A stretch of DNA of 34,985 nt from Candidatus Cloacimonadota bacterium (GCA_028681035.1 JAQUJJ010000022.1:1-34985); one strand, 5' to 3'. Positions 8,098-15,356 are shown, counted from the stretch's first letter. The notes: generated by a model from the letters alone, not told the origin. A program made the numbers and translations.

Positions 8098-8184
8098 TGG
8101 TGCCGAAGGCCGGAATCGAACCGGCATGAGCCAAAGCTCGGTGGATTTTGAGTCCACTGCGTCTACCAATTTCACCACTTCGGC
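8098..8184 (-). tRNA. tRNA-Leu (anticodon CAA)
   Basis: Acceptor stem GCCGAAG pairs with CTTCGGC, discriminator A, and CCA is encoded at 8098-8100. The anticodon stem GTGGA/TCCAC encloses CTCAAAA, giving CAA, which reads UUG. A long variable arm (CGAGC...GCTCA) marks a class II tRNA, and the T-arm is CCGG-TTCGATT-CCGG. Length is 87 nt including CCA. TTG is also used as a start codon by several genes here, though that use is independent of this tRNA. Confidence 0.97.
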
Positions 8185-8642
8185 ACGCTAAGAGTTCACT
8201 TTTTATTATTCTGTCTCCTTGTCAATAGAAAAAGGTAGAAAGACAAGAGTATTGATATGTTACCCTGTGTACTTAATTCAACAAATAGCTTGCACCCAGT
8301 AGAATATAAGAAACTAAAACCATAGCACTAAAGACGTTATTTAAATACTATTCTCTATCTGTGATGCTTTTTCTTAGCTTCAGTATTTTCTTAAGAGACT
8401 GTTATTATGCTTACCGCATACGTATCCGTGCTGCATTTACCGCACTCCAGCAAAGGTGAATCAGGCTCAAGTTCAATTATGGTGAGTAAAAAAGAAGAAG
8501 GTGAATTTGACCGAAACCATGCCCTTGCTATAATCTTTGGTATAGCCGAGGAATATCCTGCGTGATTCCCTCGCATTTACATGGGGATCACGTGGGGATC
8601 ACGTGGGGATCACCTGAGGTTGCAGCAAGGGACACGGATGTT
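8185..8642. other. Gene-free gap between tRNA-Leu and the acyltransferase gene
   Basis: This 458-bp stretch has no ORF that looks coding. The only structure I can support is the 110-bp element at 8522-8631, which ends 11 nt from the acyltransferase stop codon. The remainder (8185-8521) is AT-rich and must hold the tRNA-Leu promoter on the minus strand, but I could not pick a convincing -35/-10 pair. Confidence 0.5.
8522..8631 (-). repeat. 110-bp palindromic element, copy B
   Basis: This copy has intact terminal inverted repeats: CCCTTGCT at 8522-8529 and AGCAAGGG at 8624-8631. On the minus strand it reads CCCTTGCTGCAACCTCAGGT, then three 11-bp units of the GATCCCCACGT type and an inverted copy (GCGAGGGAATCAC). 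It matches copy C at about 87 of 110 positions by hand count, without gaps. It lies just downstream of the acyltransferase operon, so it may also act as a 3' hairpin. No flanking target duplication was seen. Confidence 0.85.
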
Positions 8643-9269
8643 TTATTTATGCTTTTTGTGTTTAGCTTTGAATTTGCTTTCTTCAATGCTCATAAAGCGT
8701 CTCAGTGCATCTTCAGCATCAGAGAATGACTCTTTGCAATCTACATAAATGGGATCAGAATAAACTGCGGTAACGCACGAAAAAGGCTTTGGAAAACGGA
8801 AGCGATCCCAAGAATTAAACACCCATTCTCTATTTGTATGCGAAGCAATTGCCACGATTGGAATTTTAGCCAATAAGGCTATCTGGAAAATGCCTGGATG
8901 AATAGAGCCATGGGGTCCCTTTGGTCCATCTGGAGTAATGGCTAAAGATATGGACTTAGCAGCACGTATCATTTCCAACATTGCCTTGGCACCCTGCCTT
9001 GTACTAGAACCTCTAATGGCGATATAGCCAAGCTCTTCCAATGGTCCCGCAATAAGCTCTCCATCGGTTGATGATGATACTAATACACCTGCACCACTGA
9101 AAACTCTTTGCATCGTTAGGGGAAGCAGATTACGATGCCAGAACATATAGATACAGCGTATGTTATCTGATGCCTCTTGATTAATAACCGTAAAGCGGAT
9201 GCTCTTGCGAAGCAATAAGAGGAACTTTGCTGCTAGCTTTCGTTCGAGATAAAAGAAGAATTTATGCAT
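8643..9269 (-). CDS. DUF374-family lysophospholipid acyltransferase-like protein
   Basis: This 208-residue protein has the marks of the DUF374 branch of the acyltransferase superfamily: FWHRNLLPL with the catalytic-type His at 45, RGSSTRQG (86-93), and ITPDGPKGPHG (111-121), which is the substrate-binding or phosphate-binding motif. An amphipathic to hydrophobic N-terminus suggests peripheral inner-membrane attachment. The ATG overlaps the 3' end of lpxB by 8 bp, so the two are translationally coupled. Linkage to lpxB makes an acyl transfer to a lipid A precursor or a related glycolipid plausible, but the exact substrate is not shown by sequence. It is shorter than LpxL/LpxM and lacks their usual N-terminal membrane segment. 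The 110-bp element copy B follows it. Confidence 0.85.
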   Translation of the reverse strand: MHKFFFYLERKLAAKFLLLLRKSIRFTVINQEASDNIRCIYMFWHRNLLPLTMQRVFSGAGVLVSSSTDGELIAGPLEELGYIAIRGSSTRQGAKAMLEMIRAAKSISLAITPDGPKGPHGSIHPGIFQIALLAKIPIVAIASHTNREWVFNSWDRFRFPKPFSCVTAVYSDPIYVDCKESFSDAEDALRRFMSIEESKFKAKHKKHK

Positions 9270-10419
9270 ACAGGCGCAGTAGTTCTTTAACGATAAGAGG
9301 CATTTCTTCGGAGGGCTTTTTATCGCTTAACATAGCTTTTAACTTGGCAAGTTCAGCACGTATATGTTGGTTGTAAGTAGCGTCATTTAGAATAGTCTCT
9401 ACTTTTTGGTGTATCATTTCGGGAGTTAAATCGTTCTGGATGATTTCGGGAAGTAAGTCTTGATCCAGCACAATATTGGGCAAACCTATGCGCTTAATAC
9501 GAATAAACTGTTTTCCAATCAAATAAGATAGGGGAGAGGCTTTGTAGCATATCACCGAAGGAGTGCCAATGTAAGCTGTTTCAAGAGTAACTGTTCCCGA
9601 GGTGCAGACCAAAACTTCGCAGTATATCATCATCTCGTAGCTGTTGCCATCAATAAGCTTAAAGTTCGCTTTCCTATTATTGTTTAGCATGTTCATATAG
9701 CTAGAGTGCGTAACATTGCGGGATTTGGAAAACAGCATTTCATATTTACTGGAATCCCACAGAGCAGCAGCCTTAAGAAAGATGGGTAACATTGTTTCCA
9801 CTTCTTTATTCCTGCTACCCGGAAAGTAGCCAATCCATTTTTTATGTGAATCAAGCTTATAGAATCGCGCAAATGCTTCCCGATCTAGCTCTATGTTTAC
9901 TTCTTCTGCGATAGGATGCCCCACATAGCTGGAAGTAACGTTATGAATATCCAGCAGTTCCTTTTCGAAGGGTAATATGCAGGCTACATGACGGGTTGAC
10001 GCCCTAAGTTTATACACTCTTTCATGTTTCCATGCCCAGAATTGCGGACAAATAAAGTATAGCACCGCCACCCTATATTCATCTGCCATATGGGCAATAC
10101 GCATGTTCAAGCCCGGATAATCTACCAGTATAGCCAAATCCGGCTTTTCTTTGGCAAACAACTTGCGTATCCTGTTTTGAACCTTTAAAAAGAAAAAGAG
10201 GTGTGCGAGCACTTCTACAAAACCCATTACGGCAAATCGTTGAAAAGGGAAAAGAGGTTTTAAGCCTTGTTTCTGCATTCTGGGACCACCAATACCCACA
10301 TGTTTTAGATTTGGTATTGCTATATTCAAGCTTTTCATCACCAATTCGGCATGCAAATCGCCAGAGCTTTCCCCAACTAACCAGAAGATGGTGTATGGCT
10401 TTTCATGTGTTTCGCTCAT
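9262..10419 (-). CDS. lpxB: Lipid-A-disaccharide synthase
   Basis: This is a GT19 glycosyltransferase that joins UDP-2,3-diacylglucosamine to lipid X to make the tetraacyl disaccharide of lipid A, at the inner face of the cytoplasmic membrane. From the ATG at 10419 it is 385 residues, the usual size. Visible family motifs are LVGESSGDLHAEL near the N-terminus, VGIGGPRMQKQG, VDYPGLNMR, CPQFWAWKHERV, YVGHPIAEEV, GYFPGSRNKEV and CTSGTVTLETAY in the donor-binding half. An in-frame extension to 10551 exists but overlaps the upstream gene. The ATG at 10419 forms an ATGA overlap with that gene's stop and matches the family N-terminus. Its presence shows that the organism makes an LPS-type outer membrane. 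Confidence 0.96.
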   Translation of the reverse strand: MSETHEKPYTIFWLVGESSGDLHAELVMKSLNIAIPNLKHVGIGGPRMQKQGLKPLFPFQRFAVMGFVEVLAHLFFFLKVQNRIRKLFAKEKPDLAILVDYPGLNMRIAHMADEYRVAVLYFICPQFWAWKHERVYKLRASTRHVACILPFEKELLDIHNVTSSYVGHPIAEEVNIELDREAFARFYKLDSHKKWIGYFPGSRNKEVETMLPIFLKAAALWDSSKYEMLFSKSRNVTHSSYMNMLNNNRKANFKLIDGNSYEMMIYCEVLVCTSGTVTLETAYIGTPSVICYKASPLSYLIGKQFIRIKRIGLPNIVLDQDLLPEIIQNDLTPEMIHQKVETILNDATYNQHIRAELAKLKAMLSDKKPSEEMPLIVKELLRLYA

Positions 10420-10985
10420 TGCACTGCCATATTTCCCATCAATGATAAGCTTATTACAATAGCGGCGGCGAGCAGCACTCCGATAAAGATGAAAAGCAGA
10501 GAACGCCAGAATTTGATACCAAAGATATTGGCGGCAAAAGACCCCGTCCACGCACCTGTTCCAGGCAGAGGTATGCCAACAAACAGAGCTAAACCAAGAG
10601 CTTCATACTTTTCTATTGATTTTCCCTTCCTACGGGTTCTGGCAAACAGCCACTCCGTGAACTTCGCACCATGCTTGTTTTTGCTAAGCATAATAAAGAA
10701 TCCATCCATAAACAACAGAATAAAAGGAACTGGTATCAAGTTTCCAATAAGAGACAAGGTAACTGCCTCCTGCCAAGACATATTGAAGAGCAATATTGCC
10801 ACAGGAATGCTGCCACGAAGCTCAATGATGGGGAGCATGGAGATTATTAACACAATCCACTGCGGGCTTAAGCCTCGCTCCATTAGCCACTCTACAGTTT
10901 TATCTGCTACTGCATTGGCAAACAATGGTTGCGCCATCAGTACAATCAGCGTTAGCAACACCAGAATCTTTAAATGCTTAATCAA
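10416..10985 (-). CDS. Small multidrug export family membrane protein (PF06695 type)
   Basis: This 189-residue integral membrane protein has a signal-like first segment, then about four to five hydrophobic helices. Two family signatures are clear: PIIELRGSIPVAILLF and FVGIPLPGTGAWTGSFAANI. The charged loop NKHGAKFTEWLFARTRRKGK lies between them on the probable cytoplasmic side. The family name comes from an early resistance phenotype, and the substrate is generally unknown. The start is a TTG at 10985 with AAGGAG 7 nt upstream; no ATG is well placed. It opens the operon with lpxB (ATGA overlap) and the acyltransferase, so a role in lipid or envelope precursor handling is possible but only inferred. 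Confidence 0.85.
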   Translation of the reverse strand: MIKHLKILVLLTLIVLMAQPLFANAVADKTVEWLMERGLSPQWIVLIISMLPIIELRGSIPVAILLFNMSWQEAVTLSLIGNLIPVPFILLFMDGFFIMLSKNKHGAKFTEWLFARTRRKGKSIEKYEALGLALFVGIPLPGTGAWTGSFAANIFGIKFWRSLLFIFIGVLLAAAIVISLSLMGNMAVQ

Positions 10986-11144
10986 AAAAGAACTCCTTAT
11001 CTATACTCAAACTCCCTTTTCTATTAGACGCTCTATTTTGTCAATTCTCTTTTTAACTTTTAAATCGGCGACGATATCTTCAAAACAAACGCTGCGAGTT
11101 ACTACATCACTGATTTAAGAGTTAAAAGTGATGCGTTGTATCCC

Positions 11145-11222
11145 GTTTAACTCACAATTACGCTGATTGATAGGGGGAAAGCTTTTTACTAGAGCTTATC
11201 GCAGCGTAATTGTAAGTCAAAC
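11145..11222. other. Long inverted repeat (21-bp arms, 36-nt loop)
   Basis: GTTTAACTCACAATTACGCTG at 11145-11165 and CAGCGTAATTGTAAGTCAAAC at 11202-11222 are inverted repeats that match at 19 of 21 positions. Both differences still allow wobble-type pairs in one RNA strand. The repeat lies in the 320-bp gap between the divergently transcribed small export protein gene and the ferritin-like gene, upstream of the latter's predicted promoter. It could be a regulator site, a transcript hairpin, or the remnant of a mobile element. Nothing else in 10986-11240 is recognisable. Confidence 0.7.
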
Positions 11223-11239
11223 GTACTTTCATGCTTTGC

Positions 11240-11268
11240 TTGCCAAATCATAAAATCAGCATTATACT
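11240..11268 (+). promoter_or_regulatory. Predicted promoter of the ferritin-like gene
   Basis: TTGCCA at 11240-11245, a 17-bp spacer, then TATACT at 11263-11268 match the housekeeping -35/-10 consensus well, about 38 bp before the ATG. A palindrome overlaps the -10 box (next entry). This assumes a sigma-70-like consensus in this phylum. Confidence 0.5.
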
Positions 11269-11279
11269 ATTAATAATGC
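11259..11279. promoter_or_regulatory. 21-bp palindrome over the -10 box, candidate operator
   Basis: GCATTAT, a 7-bp centre (ACTATTA), then ATAATGC form a perfect inverted repeat covering the predicted -10 element. The AT-rich 7-bp arms resemble sites of Fur/PerR-type regulators, which commonly control iron-storage and peroxide-defence genes. The palindrome is seen; the regulator is inferred. Confidence 0.45.
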
Positions 11280-11305
11280 AAAATAATAATAACTGTGAGG
11301 ATACT

Positions 11306-11809
11306 ATGGCACTCAAAGAAATGCTGATAAGTTCGTTAAAGAAGGCGATGCAAGGCGAAATGGATAGCGTTACCCTTTACTCTACTGCTGCGAATCATTC
11401 CAACGACCCTGAAGTGAAAGAATTCTTCAATTCACGCAGGGAAGAAGAAAGGCTGCACTATAACTACCTGTTGCAATACTATCAAGAGATATCAAACGAT
11501 TTGCAACCAAGTGATTTAAGCGATAGGATGACTATTCCTGCAAGTGATAATACGATAATATCAGATAGCTTCTTACGCCGCATTGGAGAAGATCAGATAC
11601 TCTATTCCGCCATCTCCACCGCATTGCTTTTAGAGAAAGATGCAATTGAGCATTACCGTAAGAGTATGAAGGAAGCAGAGAATAATACCTTAAAGTCTTT
11701 CTTTGAACTAATGATACGCTGGGAAAGCAAGCATTATGACGATTTACTGCTAGTACAAAAAGAGGCGGAGCAATACTACTGGCAAATTAACCAGTTTGAA
11801 CCCTTCTAA
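11306..11809 (+). CDS. Ferritin-like (rubrerythrin-type) diiron protein
   Basis: This 167-residue four-helix protein has a complete ferritin-like diiron ligand set: Glu18 in helix A (QGEMDSV), E48-RL-H51 in helix B, Glu110 in helix C (LEKDAIEHY) and E140-SK-H143 in helix D. It has no rubredoxin domain and no CxxC pairs, so it is an erythrin-like protein rather than a full rubrerythrin. Likely roles are peroxide reduction or iron handling in an anaerobe. I chose the ATG at 11306 because GAGGA lies 6 nt upstream and because the 25 extra in-frame codons upstream overlap the promoter and palindrome. It is monocistronic and converges with recO, with only 3 nt between the stop codons. Confidence 0.85.
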   Translation: MALKEMLISSLKKAMQGEMDSVTLYSTAANHSNDPEVKEFFNSRREEERLHYNYLLQYYQEISNDLQPSDLSDRMTIPASDNTIISDSFLRRIGEDQILYSAISTALLLEKDAIEHYRKSMKEAENNTLKSFFELMIRWESKHYDDLLLVQKEAEQYYWQINQFEPF

Positions 11810-11812
11810 AGC

Positions 11813-12568
11813 TTAATCGTAAAATTGGCTCAAAACGCTCAGACTTTTCAGTTTGAGCGTTTGCTTATGATGGCAATCCCAGTATCTTTCCAGCAAGCTA
11901 TTTATCTCGCTCAGCTCACGTTTGCCTAGCTGTATCTCGTTTAAGTGCTTGCCTATTTCTGGTATCAAACGCAGAATCTCTGCACTTTGGGGAGAGAGGT
12001 ACATCAGGCTATCTACATGATGTAAATCGTCAATACAAGAGCTACATATCAAACCGCAATGCTGTTGGTCTATAACGTTATACAAGGAGAGGGGCTTGTG
12101 GCAGTGGCAACACACATCCAAAGGCGAACCAACCCCACTAAAGCGCAGCAAACGCAGCCATAAACGCCAGAATATCAATGCGGCATTAGTAGGCACACCT
12201 TGTAGATAGTCAAGATAGCTAAGTGTCAATTGATACAAATGCAAGTGTTCTTCCGGCGAAACTACCATTTGGCTAATCAATTCCAGCCCGCATTCTGCCG
12301 CTGCCCAAGTAGCGGGACTGGGAAACTTGGCATAGTCCTTCACCCAATCCTGCTCGTACAATAGCCAGAGTCCGGCTTCTTTTGGCTCATACAATCCCAA
12401 ATCATACTCGCAGAGATTGTTTAGCTGATGTTTCTCGGTTTGTTTTCTAATTCCTTTAGCAAGCACCCCAATTATGCCCTGTTCTTTGCTTAGAAAACGC
12501 AAGATAAGGCTGCTATCGCTATATTCGCTTTGTTTAATAAGGATTCCCTGTAGCTTAGTTTTCTTCAT
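11813..12568 (-). CDS. recO: DNA repair protein RecO
   Basis: RecO loads RecA on SSB-coated single strands in the RecFOR recombination pathway. This 251-residue protein has the family's N-terminal OB-fold (GILIKQSEYSDSSLILRFLS, then GIIGVLAKGIRK) and a helical C-terminal part. It carries an intact zinc site, Cys153/Cys156 and Cys175/Cys178 (CCHC...CSSC), as in many non-proteobacterial RecO proteins. The length is normal. The ATG overlaps the stop codon of the upstream rqcH gene (ATGA), so the two genes are translationally coupled. Assignment is firm. Confidence 0.93.
   Translation of the reverse strand: MKKTKLQGILIKQSEYSDSSLILRFLSKEQGIIGVLAKGIRKQTEKHQLNNLCEYDLGLYEPKEAGLWLLYEQDWVKDYAKFPSPATWAAAECGLELISQMVVSPEEHLHLYQLTLSYLDYLQGVPTNAALIFWRLWLRLLRFSGVGSPLDVCCHCHKPLSLYNVIDQQHCGLICSSCIDDLHHVDSLMYLSPQSAEILRLIPEIGKHLNEIQLGKRELSEINSLLERYWDCHHKQTLKLKSLSVLSQFYD
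11833..11862 (+). terminator. Possible terminator of the ferritin-like gene, inside the recO 3' end
   Basis: AAACGCTCA and TGAGCGTTT form a perfect 9-bp stem with a 12-nt loop, 23 nt past the ferritin-like stop codon. The sequence also encodes the last residues of recO on the other strand. The T-run is only TTT, so strength is doubtful. Confidence 0.35.
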
Positions 12569-13977
12569 AGATGCAAGGCGATTCTTACTTCGCGTAAATC
12601 CATTGGTGTGGCGTAGATGCTGTGATGATTGGTGTAAGTTACATAACCCGGTGCTGCTTTGCGTGGCTTGCGTACATAGCGTATCTGAGTGTAATCTACT
12701 GGCACATTGGCAGAGTGTTTGGCTTGGCTATACCATGCAGCGAGGTTGCAACAATGGCGGATAAGCTCTGGAGTAGGCTCCTTTTTCTTTAGGCAACGTA
12801 GTAGCACATGTGCGCCGTGATATATTCTGCTATGAAACCACCAATCATGCGGTCTGCCAAGCTGGGTAGTGATGAAATCGTTCTCTTTAGCCTTTCTGCC
12901 GATTACTATCTGCCAATCGTCGCTTACTTTCAGACTAAGCAGTTTATCTACCATGCTGGCTTTTTGTATCATTTGCACGGCGGAGCTACCTGTCTTCAAG
13001 TTCAAGTACAGCTCTTCTCCAGCTTCTGTGCGCACCAATAGTTCCTCGGTACGCTGTATTTCGGTACGAGTCTTAGCGAGGTTTTCTGTGATGATAGCAA
13101 AGCCCTTCTTGGCTTTTTGGAACTTCTTCATGTAATGCTGCATATTATCATGTGCGTTCTTATCAGCAAGCAGGGGAATGGTAATCTCTTTTAGCTCTGC
13201 ATCAAAGTAGTTTACGGTTGTAAAGCTGGTCTGCCCTGCGCTGATAGCTTTTAAGTTGGGCTTCAATCCCTCTGCACAATCTCGCCAGTAATCCGCCTTG
13301 GCTGCATCTGCCAAATCCATATGTTGTAGCTTTAGTTTCTTCTGCAGCTTCTTTATCTCTCGCTTCAGTTGTGCTGCTTGAGATAGTAGCAACTGGTCTG
13401 TTCTTCGGTTTTGGATAACTTCTTCAAATCTCTTATGGAAGTATGTATTGCAATCCAAGCTCCCATCCGGATAAGGAGGTTTGGCTGCTGCTTTATCCGG
13501 AGTAAAGGAAGTTTTAGGTGGTATATATGGTAAACCGGCAAGCACCTGCCTCTGTGGATTATCCGCATAAGTATATTTACGCATGGCATCTATTATTTGC
13601 AGATTACCTTCCTTCTTCATACACCATATTACATTTGCCTGGGGAGGCATCAGCTCTGCTACCAGAACATAATCTGTATTCTGCTGGTAAATATCCCTAT
13701 GCATGATGTTTACGTATAGAATACGATCACTTTCTGCAATGGATACTCCCGTAATCTGTGCATTCTTCAGCCCTTGCATCATACTTTTGGCACCGTCCAG
13801 AAACATATTATCTTGAGTGATGTAAGGGAAGGAATCACTAGCGCTTAGCACAAAACACAGCTTAATCCCACCCTTTAATACCAGAATCAGACGCTCATCC
13901 AATTGGAAGAGAGCTTCGATGGAAGCAGAAAAATCCCCAAGTTCATGAGTCCATGCGTTTAAATATGCAAAAGTCAT
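12565..13977 (-). CDS. rqcH: NFACT-family protein, RqcH/Rqc2-like
   Basis: RqcH binds peptidyl-tRNA on split 50S subunits and adds C-terminal alanine tails to stalled nascent chains. The protein has an NFACT-N region, a long coiled coil at about residues 200-330 (LKREIKKLQKKLKLQ, then KTRTEIQRTEELL), and a C-terminal NFACT-R domain with DWWFHSRIYHGAHVLLR and VDYTQIRYVRKPRKAAPGYV. It is somewhat short (about 470 residues) compared with B. subtilis RqcH (about 570), mainly in the N-terminal half. The ATG at 13977 follows AAGGA. An in-frame TTG at 14034 would place the start over the promoter region. The gene forms an operon with recO and is divergent from the coiled-coil gene at 14063. The family is confident; the exact quality-control role is inferred. 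Confidence 0.85.
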   Translation of the reverse strand: MTFAYLNAWTHELGDFSASIEALFQLDERLILVLKGGIKLCFVLSASDSFPYITQDNMFLDGAKSMMQGLKNAQITGVSIAESDRILYVNIMHRDIYQQNTDYVLVAELMPPQANVIWCMKKEGNLQIIDAMRKYTYADNPQRQVLAGLPYIPPKTSFTPDKAAAKPPYPDGSLDCNTYFHKRFEEVIQNRRTDQLLLSQAAQLKREIKKLQKKLKLQHMDLADAAKADYWRDCAEGLKPNLKAISAGQTSFTTVNYFDAELKEITIPLLADKNAHDNMQHYMKKFQKAKKGFAIITENLAKTRTEIQRTEELLVRTEAGEELYLNLKTGSSAVQMIQKASMVDKLLSLKVSDDWQIVIGRKAKENDFITTQLGRPHDWWFHSRIYHGAHVLLRCLKKKEPTPELIRHCCNLAAWYSQAKHSANVPVDYTQIRYVRKPRKAAPGYVTYTNHHSIYATPMDLREVRIALHL

Positions 13978-13994
13978 TTGTCTTATTTCCTTAT

Positions 13995-14022
13995 TTGCCT
14001 TGACATAAAAGTCAATTATAAT
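13995..14022 (+). promoter_or_regulatory. Predicted promoter of the coiled-coil gene, -10 shared with the divergent rqcH
   Basis: TTGCCT, a 16-bp spacer and TATAAT (14017-14022) precede the ATG at 14063. ATTATAAT at 14015-14022 is its own reverse complement, so the same bases can serve as -10 for the divergent rqcH-recO operon. A small inverted repeat, TTGAC-ATAAAA-GTCAA, sits in the spacer. Confidence 0.45.
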
Positions 14023-14062
14023 TTTCCTGACCAATAATCAAGAATACAAAAAGGAGTCAAGC

Positions 14063-14935
14063 ATGAAAGCTAGCAGTATTATAATTATCGCCATCCTCGT
14101 CATCTTAACGATACTCTTCGGAGTTCTTTGGATGGGCTCCAATGGCAAATCCAAAGAACTACTAAAAACTAATGCAGAGTTGAAGGAATTGTACGATAAC
14201 TCCACTTCTACTATCGGAGAAATTCAATCCAGCTTGGAATCCTTAGATAGAGACCTTTCCGGTTCGCTGTTTACAAATGAAGAGCTACCAGGAACTACTC
14301 CTGCCGACAGACGCACACGCATCGTTTCATCTATTGTTAATATGCGAGATCAGATTGAAGCCGATAAGAAGAAAATCTCTACTTTAGAGAAACAGCTTGC
14401 TAACTCCAAAAGCCAACTTAAGGGCGTTCAAGATATCGTAAATAAACTGAAAGCCAGTATAGGCGATAAAGAAAAGATAATGGATGAACTGCAACAACGC
14501 CTGGGCATCATGAATGAAACTCTTGCCGCTGAACGTAAAACCAGCCAGGAAGAGATTCAAAAACGTGAACAAACCATCAGCGATAAAGATAAATCACTCG
14601 CCCAGCAAAGCATAGATGCCAATAAGATATACTATGTTTATGGCACCCGCAAGGAACTTATAGACAAAGGTATTGTAGATCGCAAGGGTGGATTGCTCGG
14701 TATTGGCAAGGTTACAACTGTTACCCACAGTCTTGTAACTGATAAATTCACTGAGATGAACTTACTTGATAGTCAGCAGATTACCTTCCCATCCACTAAG
14801 AAAGGTTATTCTGTACTTTCCAATCATATTGCCACCACATATAAAGTGGAAAAGCTTGATGAACAAAACGTTCTTACCATTACCGATTCCGCAAACTTCC
14901 GCAAACAGAAGTTCTTGATAATCGAGTTAAAGTAA
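14063..14935 (+). CDS. Membrane-anchored coiled-coil protein, function unknown
   Basis: This 290-residue protein begins with one transmembrane segment (IIIIAILVILTILFGVLWM), followed by a coiled coil from about residue 25 to 190 with heptad-like Leu/Ile, Glu and Lys (IEADKKKISTLEKQLANSKS). It ends in a compact domain beginning YYVYGTRKELIDKGIV, then GGLLGIGK, and finishing FRKQKFLIIEL. The same end domain is common after coiled coils in Bacteroidota proteins of unknown function. The protein is likely anchored in the inner membrane with the coil in the periplasm. AAGGAG lies 7 nt before the ATG. It is monocistronic, with its own promoter and a strong terminator. I do not recognise a function. 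Confidence 0.8.
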   Translation: MKASSIIIIAILVILTILFGVLWMGSNGKSKELLKTNAELKELYDNSTSTIGEIQSSLESLDRDLSGSLFTNEELPGTTPADRRTRIVSSIVNMRDQIEADKKKISTLEKQLANSKSQLKGVQDIVNKLKASIGDKEKIMDELQQRLGIMNETLAAERKTSQEEIQKREQTISDKDKSLAQQSIDANKIYYVYGTRKELIDKGIVDRKGGLLGIGKVTTVTHSLVTDKFTEMNLLDSQQITFPSTKKGYSVLSNHIATTYKVEKLDEQNVLTITDSANFRKQKFLIIELK

Positions 14936-14940
14936 GCTAG

Positions 14941-14983
14941 CTCAGGTTAGCAAGTTAACAGGTTAAAAAGTTAGAAGATTAGA
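14941..14983 (-). repeat. TTAG/GTTAAC-rich tract (reverse relative of the CTAACCTG tract)
   Basis: On the minus strand this tract contains TAACCTGTTAACTTGCTAACC, related to the tracts at 1321, 23663 and 24121. It sits directly after the stop codon of the coiled-coil gene and before the terminator. Confidence 0.45.
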
Positions 14984-14986
14984 ACT

Positions 14987-15021
14987 CAGGTATGGGCTTA
15001 AAACCCTGTACCTGTTTTTTT
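14987..15021 (+). terminator. Rho-independent terminator of the coiled-coil gene
   Basis: CAGGTA and TACCTG pair, with an inner GGG/CCC and a CTTAAAA loop, followed by seven T residues. It is 51 nt after the stop codon. Confidence 0.85.
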
Positions 15022-15080
15022 ATTATTATGGTTTAAGCAATGGATGGGTGGTAGCGCAGGACGCCGGTAATATGTAACAA

Positions 15081-15096
15081 CAGCCGCCCCCGGCTG
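15081..15096. repeat. GC-rich perfect hairpin (6-bp stem, CCCC loop)
   Basis: CAGCCG-CCCC-CGGCTG is perfectly self-complementary and much more GC-rich than its surroundings. It lies 2 nt left of the 19-bp hairpin at 15099. It lies in a gene-free gap (15022-15266) between the ends of convergent transcripts. Confidence 0.55.
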
Positions 15097-15097
15097 C

Positions 15098-15122
15098 TAG
15101 CACTCGAGGCGAGTGCTATTAC
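15098..15122. repeat. 25-bp hairpin repeat, copy 2
   Basis: AGCACTCG-AGG-CGAGTGCT (15099-15117) is a perfect 8-bp stem with a 3-nt loop. With its flanks it is the reverse complement of 1285-1309 at 24 of 25 positions. Confidence 0.6.
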
Positions 15123-15162
15123 AGGAAGTTTGGAGACGATTATGCCTCCGTACCCATAATCT

Positions 15163-15249
15163 TCCTTGCTTGAATTGCCCTATCATTGCCCTATCATTGC
15201 CCTCCACATGGACATTGGGTGGGCAATGATAGGGCAGTGCTTGCAAGGG
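15163..15249 (+). repeat. 87-bp element related in design to the 110-bp family (variant E)
   Basis: The ends are TCCTTGCT and TGCAAGGG, close to the CCCTTGCT/AGCAAGGG ends of the 110-bp family. Inside are two 11-bp units (TTGCCCTATCA) and a partial third, then after a spacer the inverted copy GGGCAATGATAGGGCA. The build is the same (11-bp tandem units plus an inverted copy) but the unit sequence is different. It sits between the terminator of one transcript and the 3' end of tRNA-Ser. Confidence 0.6.
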
Positions 15250-15266
15250 GGAAGAAAAGATATTAG

Positions 15267-15356
15267 TGGCGGAGAGTCAGGGATTCGAACCCTGGGTACC
15301 CGTAAGGATACAACGGTTTTCGAGACCGTCCCGTTCAACCGCTCCGGCAACTCTCC
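15267..15356 (-). tRNA. tRNA-Ser (anticodon CGA)
   Basis: Acceptor GGAGAGT pairs with ACTCTCC, discriminator G, and CCA is encoded at 15267-15269. The anticodon stem ACGGT/ACCGT encloses CTCGAAA, giving CGA, which reads UCG. A long variable arm (GTATCC...GGGTAC) is present, and the T-arm is CAGGG-TTCGAAT-CCCTG. Its 5' end is 4 nt after the tadA stop codon, so it is probably cut out of the tadA transcript. Confidence 0.97.

Noticed and set aside
8391..8576. A 61-codon minus-strand frame in the gap after tRNA-Leu
   Set aside because: It runs through part of the 110-bp element, has no ribosome binding site, and its composition is unlike the neighbouring proteins.
8522..8631. Flanking target-site duplication of the 110-bp element
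   Set aside because: I compared bases on both sides of copies B and D and saw no convincing direct duplication.
9262..10551. Longer lpxB frame starting at 10551
   Set aside because: It would overlap the upstream export gene by 136 bp; the ATG at 10419 gives the family N-terminus and an ATGA junction.
10405..11118. A 237-codon plus-strand frame opposite the small multidrug export gene
   Set aside because: It is the antisense shadow of a gene with clear family motifs and overlaps lpxB, the export gene and its leader.
12565..14034. Longer rqcH frame starting at a TTG at 14034
   Set aside because: The ATG at 13977 has a ribosome binding site, and the TTG would overlap the shared promoter region with no such site.
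15163..15249. CRISPR-like repeats in the GCCCTATCATT block
   Set aside because: Only two to three contiguous 11-bp units with an inverted copy, and no spacers.
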